NCBI GenBank assembly: GCA_959347315.1
Contig: OY365809.1
Span: 8,910,588-8,974,587 of the forward strand
Length of the DNA: 64,000 nucleotides
Reading direction: 5' to 3'
Source of the DNA: Bimastos eiseni
Lineage: Eukaryota > Annelida > Clitellata > Crassiclitellata > Lumbricidae
Positions 18,682-30,166 of this stretch are shown piece by piece. The first letter of the stretch is position 1. Each line of letters starts with the position of its first letter. The notes under the pieces were generated by a model. The model ran no database searches. It was given only the letters and a program-made list of their open reading frames with translations, and had not been told where the DNA came from. The position numbers and the translations under genes are program-made.

Positions 18682-21600
18682 CTAAAAGGCAACCGTAATT
18701 GAAAATATATTCTTCATGCTTGGACCTAAATTATATAAAGACATGTTCTGGTGTCGGTGACAGTGAACAACAGCAGCTACAGAAAAAGTATTAATGAAAA
18801 TTTATGAAGTGTAGTCTAAAGCTAAGTGGTCCGGTAATAAGTTGTTAAAGCGTCATTCTATACTAATGATCCAATATAACCGAAACTTAATTTTGCCATC
18901 ATATCAATCTCACGCACACTTAAAAGTATCCACGATTTATTGTAATAGGCCTGATAGAAATATTCCAAAAAATTATTGGTTAACCCGAACAGCAAAAATT
19001 CGATTTCAATAATTTTTCTCCAAGAACTGATGGGCGTGTCATTCTGGAATAGGGTTTAGGACACGCCAGAAAGTTTACGCTCAATGACAGTAAGAACGCA
19101 TGATATTATTAGTACACTCATGAAGTTTGCTAATGGTCCAATTCCTTTCTGCTTTTCTTGAGATTAGTCTCGTGACTTTAAGCAATTCCATATCAACTGG
19201 TTGTGCTCATTTCCAATTTTGTATAGTTCTGTTACTCAATTTACTCCACAGCCAAACTACTCCACATACCATTTGCCGCTGTCAGTTCACCTTGTTACTT
19301 CTAAAGAAGGCAAGCTCAGGTAGGACCGTTGTTTTACTAACAAAGTGCAAAACTGAGAAATTTACGCTTGAACAATAGACCTATATTTATATATTTATAT
19401 AAAATGTGATCATATAAAATGTCACAGGTCACCACTTCCAGCTTGCGTTAGGCACATTTTCAAACACATGCTGCTAAGGGGGAGATCATCTATAACACAT
19501 GCAATTATAACGATTCAAGTCCACGAGGGTAAAATATAGACACAATGAAAACTATAGTCTCACCTCACAGCACCCTTCGGTTATGTAGTCCATATTAGGA
19601 ACTTCTAGAATGACGTTGTGTTCTGTACGCGAATAAATCGATGGATTGGATTCATCGCTAGACTGTGAAGAAGATATCTCAACCGCATCAGCAATCACAC
19701 CTGTAGGTGTACTTGCAGTCACACCTGCCGTCGTATCTGTATTCACACCTGCTGTGGTACCTGTAGTCGCACCTGCAGTCGTTGCTATAGTCACACCTGC
19801 TGTGGTATCTATAGTCGCACCAGCAGTCGTTGCTGTAGTCACACCTGCTTTGGTATCTATAGTCGCACCTGCAGTCGTGACTGTAGTCAAATCTGCTGTG
19901 GTTCCTGTAATCGCACCTGCAGTGGTTGCTGTAGTCACACCTGCAGGTGTACTTGCAGTCACACCTGCAGTCGTATCTGTTTTCACACCTGCTGTGGTAC
20001 CTTTAGTAACACCTGCATTCGTACCTGTAGTCGCACCTGCAGTCGTTGCTGTAGTCACACCTACTGTGGTACCTGTAGTGACATCTGCAGTCCCAGTTGT
20101 TGTTATACTTGTTGTGATATCTGCTGTCACACTTTGATCCGCACTTGTCAACACCAATGCTGCAACTGCAGAATTACCAATGACACCTGCACTCATTTCA
20201 CCAGAAACAAGAATGTGGATTGGCACCGATAGTGGCCCTGCGTGACCAGCATCATTGATTGCACGAACAGAGATGTTGATCACGTTGTCAGGGAAATAAA
20301 AGTACTGGATAATGCAGACGTTGACTGGCCACTGTTCACTGACCATCAAATTAACGCAGGGATATTTGCAAGCAATGGATATCTCATATCTGGCTATTCC
20401 GTTGCAGTTCATGCTTTCTAAGGATGGCGGCTAACAAACCGACAAGAACATGCATTAATATTAACCAGGACCAGTGCAGTTATCATTCAGTTACGATGTA
20501 CCTTTTACAACTTAACTATGTGTGAAGCAGACGGTCTGAGAGCCTACCCAGACAGGTAGCATGGCTAGATAAGGAATAACAACTTCACAGAATTAAATTT
20601 GAAATCGTATTGATGGCAGACTGTTGCACAACTAAAACCCACCCAATAACTGAGTGACAAGCAGATTATAACACATCAACATCAGTATCCTCTTTGCCCC
20701 ATAAAAAAGCGAAAGTTTCAGAATTTATTCATTTCTCATCTATATGCAGTCGGCTTTTCTTCATTTTGTATAATACATTTGCTAGCTAATTAGAAAAATC
20801 AAAAGATCAAAAATTTTCGTCAAGCTTGTGGGCTGAGAGCTCTAATCGTTAAGTTGCATTTACCTTTTTCCTAACCAAATAGATAACGTTTGACCAATTG
20901 CCGGGATGTCTCTATTCGAGTGTCCGCTTTATAATCCGAAGGTTTGATAGTCGAAGGGCTCGATAGTCCGAAGGTTCGATAATCCGAAGATTCTATTCTC
21001 CGACAATTATGAAACTAGAAGTTGGATTAATTGATGAAAAGAATGTGTAAAACTGGGAGCTGAATTTATGTAAAAAGAATCACGAATAAATGGAAGATGG
21101 ATGAAAGAAAAGAATAGTATAATCTAGCATCTAGCCAAACAAAATTCTATTCATCAATCCAGCTACCATTAAAACCGCAATCTTATCACCTATCGACCGG
21201 ACACCATGCAATCTTCGGACTATCGAACCGTCGGACTTCCGAACCTTCGTACTATAGACACAGGACCACTATCCGTCGGTATTTATTTCTCTAAGTCAAA
21301 TTGACCATGTGTGCTTATCTTCGTTTTACATTTCAGGTGGCTTAGTTAAGAAAATTTCTTGTGTTCGCTGTCTCAACTATAAGTACTGATCCGATTGTCG
21401 AGCCTTAACATTTTCCTTCAGTTTTACTCGTCTGGACAAGTTGTTGGCCGACCGAGTAGGCCTACATTGTCCATCTTCTTAACTAACTCTGACTGTCCGC
21501 TGATCATTAATGTTTTCAAATAGCCAGAAGTTTCCAGCTAGCGGGATCCTAAATCCCCTCAGAGTTCCCTGCATATTACCTGAAGTTTAATAGTTTAAGT

Positions 21601-24600
21601 GTCTTCAGAAGAGGAAAAAATGCGTATGTGTTGCAACAATAAAAAGAAAGATAATTTACAGATAAAGATGATTGGTACAATACAACTGATAAACGATATT
21701 TGATTTACATATGAAAAACTCACAAACCACGTGAAACCCACATCTTGTTAACATCCAATAGTATGCCTATTATTGGAAACATAGAGACTACACCAGATTA
21801 CAAAATAACTTCAAACAGTAGCAGTACAATTCAATTAAATGCTCGTTAGACCACGAAATGAAAGCGTGCAATATCAAAACTTGATATATACGGATCAGCT
21901 ACATGTATACTGCGCGACTCTCTACGAATTTTGGTGAATTTGTGAAACTCTGTGAGTCAGATTTGTCGATTTGATTTGCTGATGTCAGACTTTCGAATTT
22001 TAAACTTTTATTTATGATGATTAAGTATCACTCCATTCTGTGCCATAAGCAAGTGTTTTAACACTTACCATCCACGTGACTCGGATATACGTCTGTTGAC
22101 TTTTTAGCATTTCAGCTGTGACATTTGTTGGGGGATCATATGGCGCTAAAGACAGTGATTGAACAGACAAGAAAGTAATTTACATGTGTTTTGCTCTTTA
22201 ACAATTCGTTTTAATCATTTTCACTCAATTTGGTAATTTTGAGATAAAGTGGAGAAGAGCAGTCCCTGAATTTAACACAGTGCAAAATGACTTTAGTGTA
22301 TAGTGATAGGCTTTTCATTCTCATAGCGTGAGTAAGTGGGTACCATTTCTTCTACCTCACGACTCGATCTTCTCACAATGTATGATCAGTATTTTACTCA
22401 TTTTATATCACAGGATACACTATTGGTGCTCATTGAACAGAAATCTTGAAATGTTTACTTGCTCTGAAGGACATTTAACTTCAACCTCGGGGGTTGAAAA
22501 TTCAGCATGCTAGACAACAACAGTGCCAATTACATAGCCTGGGATGTTTAATGATAAAGAACCATATTTCTAAACAGCCCTGGATATATTAAATTTCAAT
22601 TGGACATCATTAACTAGCATTTTATTAACCAGCATTCCCAGAGACTGTGGAATTAATTCGATGTAGCGCTATTCAATAAGCTGATCTCCGTGACATAGCA
22701 TTTACCCCGATTTACATTACATTCAATTGAATAATCTATAATGCAAAATACATTTTTTGATCATGCAGATAGCAACTGAAACTTTCAAATAATTTCACAT
22801 CCTAAAGTCCCTTCGCTTCAGCCGACGCAAGAATGGGAGCGCCGATGAATAGATTTCTTATATTTCTTAAATGAATGACTGAACGAATATGCAGAATGTG
22901 AATGTTATTATGTTGTCGGCGTACCAATACAACTATAAATAACCACAAATCCACTGCTGCATATAGATTCGAGATCACTCATAGAACATGGGAATGCAAT
23001 AAAAAATGTATAATTGGCTTTAAAATAGATGCCAATATACATGACTGTTAGGCTACATACAGTAAATCGCAGTGTAATCAAATAAGTAATGTAGTAAAAC
23101 CAAGATTTGCATTAGGTACCTATTAAATTATTAAAGTTAGATCATCAAAGCGCATACAGCAAAAACTCTTAGCAAATAAAGCATGTGAAGTCATTTTAAA
23201 GAATATATAAATCATTGTCTAACGGATAAAGGCATATAAAGTTATAATGGAGTTTGCGAAAAGTATATAACACCTTTACTACGATGTTGGAAAGAAAATA
23301 CAGTCCGTCACTAGTGACAGTCTAGAAGTATTAGTGAAGAAAACACAACAGTGGAGAGAGAAAGTCTGAAGTGACTCTGGTAGCAGAGAGAGCATAGCAC
23401 ATTAGTGAATTGTAGTCAATATTAAGTCTATTTTTTTGCATATTTTAATTATGTATTTTATTTAAATTGGTTGCAATTGGTTGCAATAACCACATTTGAT
23501 TTGATTTGAATAAAACACTACAATGAAGAAATAAACCGAAAAGTGACTCAGGCAGCAGATAAAACCCATAGCATGTAATTATTATGATTACAAACCACTA
23601 CAGCTGTTGACAATCCATCTTGGAGACTCTGGTCCAGGTACAGAGGGCAGTGGTTTACCGCTGTCATCCATTACCAACCGTATTCGATACTTGTAAGCCG
23701 TGTTTGGCTTCAGGTTTACAACAGTGTAAGTAAACCTCATCAAAGCAGTTGAATCCTGAAGGTTCACCACATCCTGCCAGGAATTAGTCACGTTGTCAAG
23801 CTGCTGCAGAGTGTGCGAGATGACATTGCCCACTCCAAGGCCAGTCTGTCCAGATATCCATTTTGCCCAACGCAGGGTTATCTGACTCACCGTGGTGGAC
23901 ACTACGTCTGGGGGATTGATAAGAACAGGCAACACTAAAAATATACAACATATCATGTTATTGTCATGAAAAGAATCGATGTAACTATTACTGCGGATAA
24001 TAAAATTCGTAGTATTTTCGAAAGAGATCAAACAAAATCTTCAGGAACATAACATACATATTCAAGCATTTTGTAGAACGTACGTTTAGTTGTATATATC
24101 CATATTGAATAGAAGTAGAATCTCTAAACACGTCATATAACAGCTTAGATATCGACATACATAGATTGTCTATAATCTATATACATACAGGCATGAAGTT
24201 CTGTATGAAAGCATGGAAACCGTACATGCAGAATGCAACGACAAGTCAGAAAAGGTAATGTAATGTAATGTTTAAATCCTCGAAAATTTCTCAGCGCCCA
24301 CAAAAGCCACGTCAGGGAGACCAGCTTATTCACCGGCGCTATGCCAAATCAAGTCCGCAATAGCCAATCCTCTCGTTTCCTTTCGGTGCCGGGTCGAAAT
24401 CCAGGGAGTCAAGCCGAGGTGCAACGGAGAGCAACAGAGATGGTCAGAGGATTGGGAACAATGGCGCACGAGCAGAGTTTAGAGAAATGTGGATTAACAT
24501 CATTGGAGAGAAGAAGTGCAGAGGATACACATAAACATATATATTAACTACTCAAGAAGTCCTCGTGATCGCCACAGAACCCGCGAATAGATCGGGTTCT

Positions 24601-25689
24601 GCGCTGGGCGTCTCAGCTCACTGGTCGAATTTCCAAATTCAACCCTGCCTCTGACAACATGCGCGTTGTGTCACACTGTGTAGTGTAGAAGACCACGAGC
24701 GCTTGTAGTGCAACGGATCCCATTTCGGATTGCTGTTATGGTGTCTCGCCGCATTCTTGTATGTGCTCCATCTTACCTGTTTGATCTCCAGTGGCCGACG
24801 TTGTAGCGCGTCAAGCACCATGCTCTGCTACGATGGGGTGGGGGCAACTCCCATGTATTTCCATCGGCTTGCTTGTCTGCTATACAACACCTAGCTTTCT
24901 CGATTGCTGGCTCCTCAATCTAAAATGACCTCCTGTCGGTGCTTCGCGTGTAACCCATGGGCGCCTACAGGAATATTTGCAAAGGTGTAAAGACTTTAGC
25001 AAAAGATTTTACTAATTAGCGTACCACAGTGTGCATTTGAGGCAGGAATTATTTATTCAAAATGACAATGACATGTCCAATCGTAGGACCCTCCGTTCTT
25101 CGGATAGCGGAAGCTACTGGTCCCATGAGCTCGATCCATGATTAAGCAGTACCGAGCCTTCTCGGTTGTGGGCCCCTCCATTTGCAATAGGCTTCCGCTA
25201 TAGCGCTGCGCATACTCCGTAGGAACAATCTGCTAGCCTTCCATCGTATCCTCAAGTCCTTTTTGTTTGGTCTCAGCCTGGCTGAGAGCGCCTCTGAGTA
25301 CTCTTCTTGAAGGGGCGCTACATGAATTTTCGAAATGAATGAATGAATGCCGCAATCAGATTACATGACATACAATGTAGCAAAGTAACCAGATATTTGA
25401 AAATATACTTTTATTTTCAAAGTAGACCCCTGCAAAGAAACATTATTTTCACAAATACAGGTTCTAACTAAACATAATTCCATTCATCAATCCATCTCCT
25501 AATTATGCAGAATTGTTTTCATCGGTCCCGCTTCTATTTGTTAGTTGGACTTTCTAAGCCGAATGCAAAAGTTTGTTTCAACTGTGATATTAAATTGTAC
25601 GCACCACGAATCTGTGCTCCACACTGAGGAACCACAGGAAACGCCGAAACGAAGTACATACACCACCACCCGAATGGTGGCAATTCCAT
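17863..25689 (-). CDS. Copy 3 gene model: FN3 receptor with TM helix, no phosphatase (728 aa, 5 exons)
   Basis: The exons are 25605-25689, 23596-23934, 22069-22145, 19564-20430 and 17863-18681, all minus. They sum to 2187 bp with the same phases as copy 2. The protein has the copy 2 layout: signal peptide, two FN3 domains, a longer Thr-rich stalk (sixteen 8-residue repeats), the hybrid GCCE segment, the membrane-proximal module and a TM helix (ALISLIVFCMLMMVCIIVLL). The stop falls inside the membrane-edge sequence (ILLSL then TAG), so there is almost no cytosolic part. The stop is not at the same codon as in copy 2. Introns are longer than in copy 2 because of a foldback and LINE fragments. 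Intact frames and phases argue for a working gene; its role at the cell surface is unknown. Confidence 0.72.
18682..19563 (-). other. Copy 3 intron 4 (882 bp), near-identical to copy 2
   Basis: Twin of 11977-12858, with no gene content. The equal length and near-identity point to a recent duplication or gene conversion that covered non-coding DNA too. Confidence 0.7.
19564..20430 (-). CDS. Copy 3 exon 4: FN3 domain 2 second half, long Thr-rich stalk, hybrid tail
   Basis: 289 codons, phase 0-0, starting PPSLESMNCNG. The 8-residue repeat is present sixteen times against ten in copy 2. The 144-bp difference between the two exons is exactly the six extra repeats. An internal block (TDTTAGVTASTPAGV) occurs twice in copy 3 and once in copy 2, so the array grew by duplicating several units together. 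The tail EVPNMDYITEGCCE is the same as in copy 2. Confidence 0.8.
19680..20085 (-). repeat. Coding minisatellite, 24-bp unit, 16 copies
   Basis: It encodes TTAG(V/A)TT(A/G)-type octapeptides. The opposite strand is open by chance of the repeat. Confidence 0.85.
20431..22068 (-). other. Copy 3 intron 3
   Basis: The start (20431-20600) is similar to the copy 2 intron. The middle has the foldback element described separately, and the rest is unassigned AT-rich sequence. No exon is seen. Confidence 0.5.
20920..21268. mobile_element. Foldback element A, TTCGATAGTCCGAAGG arms
   Basis: The left arm (20920-20996) is a run of about 16-17-bp units around GATAGTCCGAAGGTTC. The right arm (21208-21268) is the inverted run (CTTCGGACTATCGAACC). 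The core holds inverted units of TTCATCAATCCAGCTACCAT type. The copy 1 intron at 6120-6175 looks like the empty site. There is no coding capacity, so it is non-autonomous. Confidence 0.65.
22069..22145 (-). CDS. Copy 3 exon 3: FN3 domain 2 first half (77 bp)
   Basis: It encodes PYDPPTNVTAEMLKSQQTY up to VTWM. Length, phase and splice sites are as in the other copies (donor GTAAGTGT). Confidence 0.8.
22146..23595 (-). other. Copy 3 intron 2
   Basis: 1450 bp. Parts (22300-22560) resemble the copy 4 intron at 44700-44900 (tcgatcttctcacaatgtat against ccgatcttctcaccaacaat), another sign of common descent. No gene is seen. Confidence 0.5.
23596..23934 (-). CDS. Copy 3 exon 2: FN3 domain 1 (339 bp)
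   Basis: A phase 1-1 exon with a whole FN3 domain (INPPDVVSTTVSQITLRWAKW). It is closer in its N-terminal half to copy 4 (VSQVTLRWAKW) than to copy 2 (ESQVTLTWPKW), so the copies have mixed histories. Confidence 0.85.
24240..24545 (+). mobile_element. LINE fragment (end of reverse transcriptase region)
   Basis: The plus-strand frame reads VQRRATEMVRGLGTMAHEQS then LEKCGLTSLERRSAED. This matches the QRRATKLVPGL...L..L.LPSLE.RR block that follows the reverse transcriptase in many CR1-like LINEs. It is short and truncated. Confidence 0.55.
24546..25345 (+). mobile_element. LINE 3' end remnants with GAAT tail
   Basis: The region ends AGAGCGCCTCTGAGTACTCT, GGGGCGCTACATGAATTTTC and a GAATGAATGAATG tail, the same 3' end form as 52515-52600 and 48310-48380. 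A GGGCCCCTCCATTTGCAATA phrase is the decayed form of the P-LWN-LP C-terminal block. Two or more fragments seem to be joined. Confidence 0.5.
25605..25689 (-). CDS. Copy 3 exon 1: signal peptide
   Basis: The ATG at 25689 opens MELPPFGWWCMYFVSAFPVV, then PQCGAQIR, with a donor CGTG|GTGCGT in phase 1. It has one residue fewer than copies 2 and 4 (one Trp missing). The hydrophobic core is modest, but the conservation across three copies and the phase fit support it. Confidence 0.65.
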
Positions 25690-25699
25690 CCCTAAAAAA

Positions 25700-26400
25700 T
25701 TATAATTATTACTGTAGGCTAGTTTTATTGATAAACCCAGTCAACAATATAAAATATTAAAACAATAAGAGCACCATTGGCAAGACTTGTATCACAGATA
25801 TTTATCACATAATTACTTGGTTCACCTGTTTATAAATCATCAACATCACCGTATTTTAATTCTTAAACGACAATTTGAAACACCCCAACGTGTAACTTTA
25901 GCAACTGTTTAATTTTGTTGCCATTAACCCAGCAGTCACAATTCAGAATTTCGTCATAATCAGACGTAATCATCGATGCATAGATATTATGATCATTACG
26001 CAAATAGTAATGGCAGAAAACAGACATATAGGTCTATGACGTAGCGCCAACTGAGGCACACTAGTGCAAAAAACACTAATAATATCAGACAAATTACCTG
26101 TATTATTGTGCTTTTGTGGCAATGACAGGAGCAACTTTAGTATAATATACGCTGTAGAAAACGTATTGTTATCGTTGCTATGGACATCGATGGACGTAGG
26201 CATTACGTCTTTCGGCAACTTCCTGTCGTTGTCTTCTTCTTACGCAATTTCTGTAACAATCTCTTCCAATGACAGATAATGTATGGCATTGTGGCAATAT
26301 CAATTGGAAGCCCTTCAAATGATTAAGAGAATTCAGTATAGAGAGGAAAAGCATCGTTCTTGCAACTACTACGTGTACGCTTGATTGAGCTGCACGACTA
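25700..26400 (-). promoter_or_regulatory. Conserved upstream block of copy 3
   Basis: Homologous to the blocks 5' of copies 1, 2 and 4. Shared landmarks include TCATAATCAGACGTAATCAT and CAACTTCCTGTCGTTG. It is a candidate 5' UTR exon and promoter, by position only. Confidence 0.4.
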
Positions 26401-27792
26401 CTGAGTTTCAACAGTTAATGACCCATTTGTTATGTTACCTGCGAATCTGCGATATAGGCCTAGGCCTACCTGTGCATTGTAGAGATCATAATTTATATAG
26501 ATATGCAATGCTGCTCAGCAACTATTGAGTAAAGAATATTTTCGTCGAGATATGCGAAATCAATCGTCTCAATCAGCGAGTCATGTTTTCATGCGTTTGA
26601 GAATGGTTTCACTTGGAAGATTAATAAAGGCATCTTGAAAAATGATTTTAGAAGCATTGCAAACGTGATTTATGATGGATTACACGGAAGTATTATAAAG
26701 CGGATTAGATGTTAAAATATTCTGGATTAGATTAGATGGAAATATACCAAATTGGATTTGAAAGAAAATACTGGGATTGATTCGATTCAAGTACCATGGA
26801 TTCGATAAGATGGAAATATACAAGATTGGATTATGTGGGAAAATGCTGACCTTTTCGATGTCGCCGTCCACGCGCTTGCATTGTACACCTCCAAACTAGC
26901 GCATGGCTGACTGACTCTGAGTAACAGCAACCATTGCACATTATCATGTATGCTTCTCCGGCTTGATGGGGCTATAAAAAACTACAGAATACAGAGCGAG
27001 ATATAGAGTAGCGAAACGCAGCACCATCGGGTAAAGAGCGTGCACATGTCTGATAGTAATTTCTTAGTGCCACCTCCAACCATCATCATGTTCTTTACCC
27101 AGTACCCACTGTTTACCTCTGACTCGCCCTACTAGATACTCGCTCCGCTCCTTCCGTCCTCTCGATTTCCCCTTAATAACAAAGATGTCTTCTAATTCAT
27201 ATCTAGAGTTGGCCTACTATAGGAAAACAAACAGGCTGCTTAGTTGATTCCCTTGCCTCACTTAAGCTACAGCACCAATAGTCGAATAGGTAAGTTTAGT
27301 TTTTTATCTAAGCAGTTTCTTAATAATCGTTAAACATAGGCCTACAACACGATTTTAGTTTGTCAATGTCTAAGTTGCCAGGTCATCTTTAATTAAAGAA
27401 AATTGATACATTCATTGGCATGTTACGAAATTGTAGGTCTGCTGTTGCTAAAGTACAATTCACTGTGACGATTGATTTTATATTAAGTGTCAAATTATTA
27501 TTAGTCTTAGCCATAACGCATGAACAAATGCAGATGGCTGACACTGCATAATTGACCTGAGTAATCAGGTCAATTATGCAGATTGTTGTATGTGCAAGTT
27601 TACGCATTGAAACTGGATGACTTGAAAATCTCAGCAAATAAAACTGGCAAAAGAGTTTACATGTAGTTTGCAACTGCTGCAGCCTGCAGATATTCCATAA
27701 AGTCTGGTCCATTTGGAATATGCCTCCCATATTTTAAGCTGTCAGCCCTAGTAACTTATTCTTAAAAACCACATGAATTTCTGGTTTATGTC
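26401..27792. other. Spacer between copies 3 and 4
   Basis: It holds satellite at 26650-26850 and a hairpin at 27545-27580. From about 27350 it has sequence shared with the 3' flanks of copies 5 (55240-55480) and 6 (from 62040). No gene is called; the 113-codon minus-strand frame at 27389-27730 is not conserved there. Confidence 0.5.
26650..26850. repeat. Diverged GGAAATATACTGGATTGG-type satellite
   Basis: Same family as at 10740-11060, upstream of copy 3. Confidence 0.55.
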
Positions 27793-29243
27793 AATAAGTT
27801 CGCGCCCAAAAGATCGCTTCTCAAAAGGTCGCGCACAAAAGGTCGCAACACAAAAGATCGCAGGTTAATAAGATCGCGGACTAATAAGGTCACGGTATTA
27901 CAGGTCCCAAAACAAAATATCGCAGACTGATAAGATCGCAGACTAATAAGATCGCGCCTGAAAATTATGTGATCATGTACACTAATTTAGCATGCTAATT
28001 ATGCGAATGGCATCGACGGTCACAAATAATTTCTTTAATTAAGGCAACGATTGAAAATTGTATGAATTTGTGTAGAAGCCGAATGTTAGAATTGTTTTCT
28101 TTGTAATAACAATAGCAATACCAATGTAATAACAATAGCAATAACAATGTGCTCTTTTCCCTAGAACGAAACTAATTGGAGTAGGGCAGCAATTCCCAGC
28201 CTTCTTCTTTGTTGTAAACCCAAACTAAAAAAAATATTTGTGTGCGTACCCCAACAGAAAAAAACTTGTCAGAAACGTTCTTTAGTAATTTATTTAATTA
28301 GAATAGATAAATTATTTGAATTAGATTATTGATTACATTAGGCTAGTATTACTGAACTTTGATAATGTATAATATTAAAATTATTAAACAATATTTTTAG
28401 CATACTTCTGTTATAGTATAACTATAATATGCATAAATATGGCATTTCAATACCTGCAATTATTGTTTGGTTCTGCACGAAATATATATTTTAAATTTAA
28501 TCATCATTACATCTGTACTTTATAGATTTATTCATTAACATTGCACTAAAACGTTTTTGCCCATTAAAGCTAACGTACGATAGGTTGACAATTCTTCAGC
28601 TGTTCAGAAAAATATAATTTACGTTAGACTATTGGTTATAATATCAATGTGAATTACGCATATGCAAGTAACATTGTGGCAGGCATCAAGAAGCAGACAT
28701 TTAACCTGCTTAGACGGGATAAGTGGATGCAAAGATGGGCAATCTTAGGTTATAGCGTAATTAATTATTTCCATGTTCATCCTCTTAGGTTTTAGCATAT
28801 TTGATTGTTTCCTCTTAGAATGTTCGACAAATAGCTTTTAAAACGCGATCATAATTATTGTTGATTATAAAAACGCGGTTTAATTGGAAGCTGGACTACT
28901 GAAAATAATTGTATATAGCTAGAACCTGGATTGATGAGTAGACTTCTGCTTAGATGGAACGTAATAAAAAATTTGCGTTCGATGAGAAAAATGTTCATTA
29001 TTGGCACTTAAAATTAATTACGCTGACCTAAGAAGATAAAATGTAATAATTATTTACGCTTAAACCTAAAATTACCCAAAACTATTGGCTTTATATCATG
29101 AACATCAAATGAAACACCTAACTCACGGCTCATTGGTTTGGCGATCACCAGTGCTGCGACCTTATTAGTCCGCGGTTTTAGTAGTCTGCGATCTTATCGC
29201 TTGGGACCTTTTGTGCGCGATTTTTTGTGCGCGACTTTATTGA
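27793..29243. mobile_element. Foldback element E, GATCGCAGACTAATAA arms
   Basis: The left arm (27793-27958) is built of units like AGATCGCAGACTAATAAG. The right arm (29150-29243) carries them inverted and ends in GCGCGACTTTATTGA, the complement of the left end TCAATAAGTTCGCGC with small changes. The inside (about 1.2 kb) is AT-rich without coding capacity, and 28870-28975 has the same core as element D. It is absent from the matching flank of copy 6. Confidence 0.65.
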
Positions 29244-30166
29244 TGAATACCGAATTTCTAGACTTTCATGTAATGTAGGCCTATTGTTCTGAGTCACTAA
29301 AATTTTAGTCATTCACAACGAACCTCTTGCATAATGTTCAGCGCCATCAACATTATGCTGTTTATTAAACACATGTATACACACCATAGGCTATTTGAGT
29401 GAATGTGTAAGCGAGCATGTAAGTACATTGATGTATGCATGTATTTACACACTCGGTGTAGCTACCCCCATAACTGATGTAACCAAGTGCGGAGAAGGTC
29501 CAAGACATGGGAAGAAACACGTTGGGACTGCTGGTCCTTCTCTTACAGTCACTATACTACCGAATAAAATCCTGAAAAGCGTTCATTTCGGCAAAAATGT
29601 GTAAGACAAAAGTGATTGTTGTTTAATAAAATAAACTTGCAGTTAAAACACAACATTGTAAATAGTAGTCACTTAGCGGACAACTAAAATCTTACGGTTA
29701 AGCAGAAATATCCGCATTTGTTTTCAGAATCCTACATCAACCTTAAACACAATCGATATTATCGCACTTAAAATATAAATAACTAGTTCCTCCAATAGTC
29801 TCTATTTGCTTAGAAAGTTAAACTAAAGTTTACTCATCATTTTGGCTATTCAATAATGCTGTTTGGTTTGACACAAGACAGCAGCACTCAAAATGTCCAC
29901 AGAATTCCTTTTGCCAAGGATCAGTTTCCAGAACAAAAACATTGTTCGCTGATCACTTTAGCCGAGTCGCTGCGCTGCTAGTTTTCCTACTTGTTGTAGT
30001 TGTTGTTGTCTCATCATTTCCAGTCGTCTGAAAGGAAACAGTGTTATGTTGCTTCATCCTCTGACTAGATGATTTTCCAGTTTTAAGTTTTGTACCATAT
30101 TCAATAGGTTCAGAGTTCTTTATACGGGGAATTGCATACGCCTCTCCACCAAGATCCTCTTCGGCA
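29244..30166 (-). other. 3' flank (3' UTR and beyond) of copy 4
   Basis: It is homologous to 55960-56640 and 62200-62964, the 3' flanks of copies 5 and 6. The first 80 codons or so beyond the stop at 30167 still align in sequence with the coding tail of copy 6, showing that the copy 4 tail was shortened. A minus-strand AATAAA lies at 29361-29366, far from the stop. Confidence 0.55.

Larger units (their letters stand above)
23935..25604 (-). other. Copy 3 intron 1, filled with LINE fragments
   Basis: No EGF exon like that at 49888-50025 was found here. The intron holds the LINE remnants listed separately and foldback core units at 25440-25545. Confidence 0.5.

Noticed and set aside
27793..29243. 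Possible CRISPR-like array from the regularly repeated GATCGCAGACTAATAA units
   Set aside because: The units are head-to-tail and then inverted, with no unique spacers, in a eukaryotic intergenic region. It is a foldback element.
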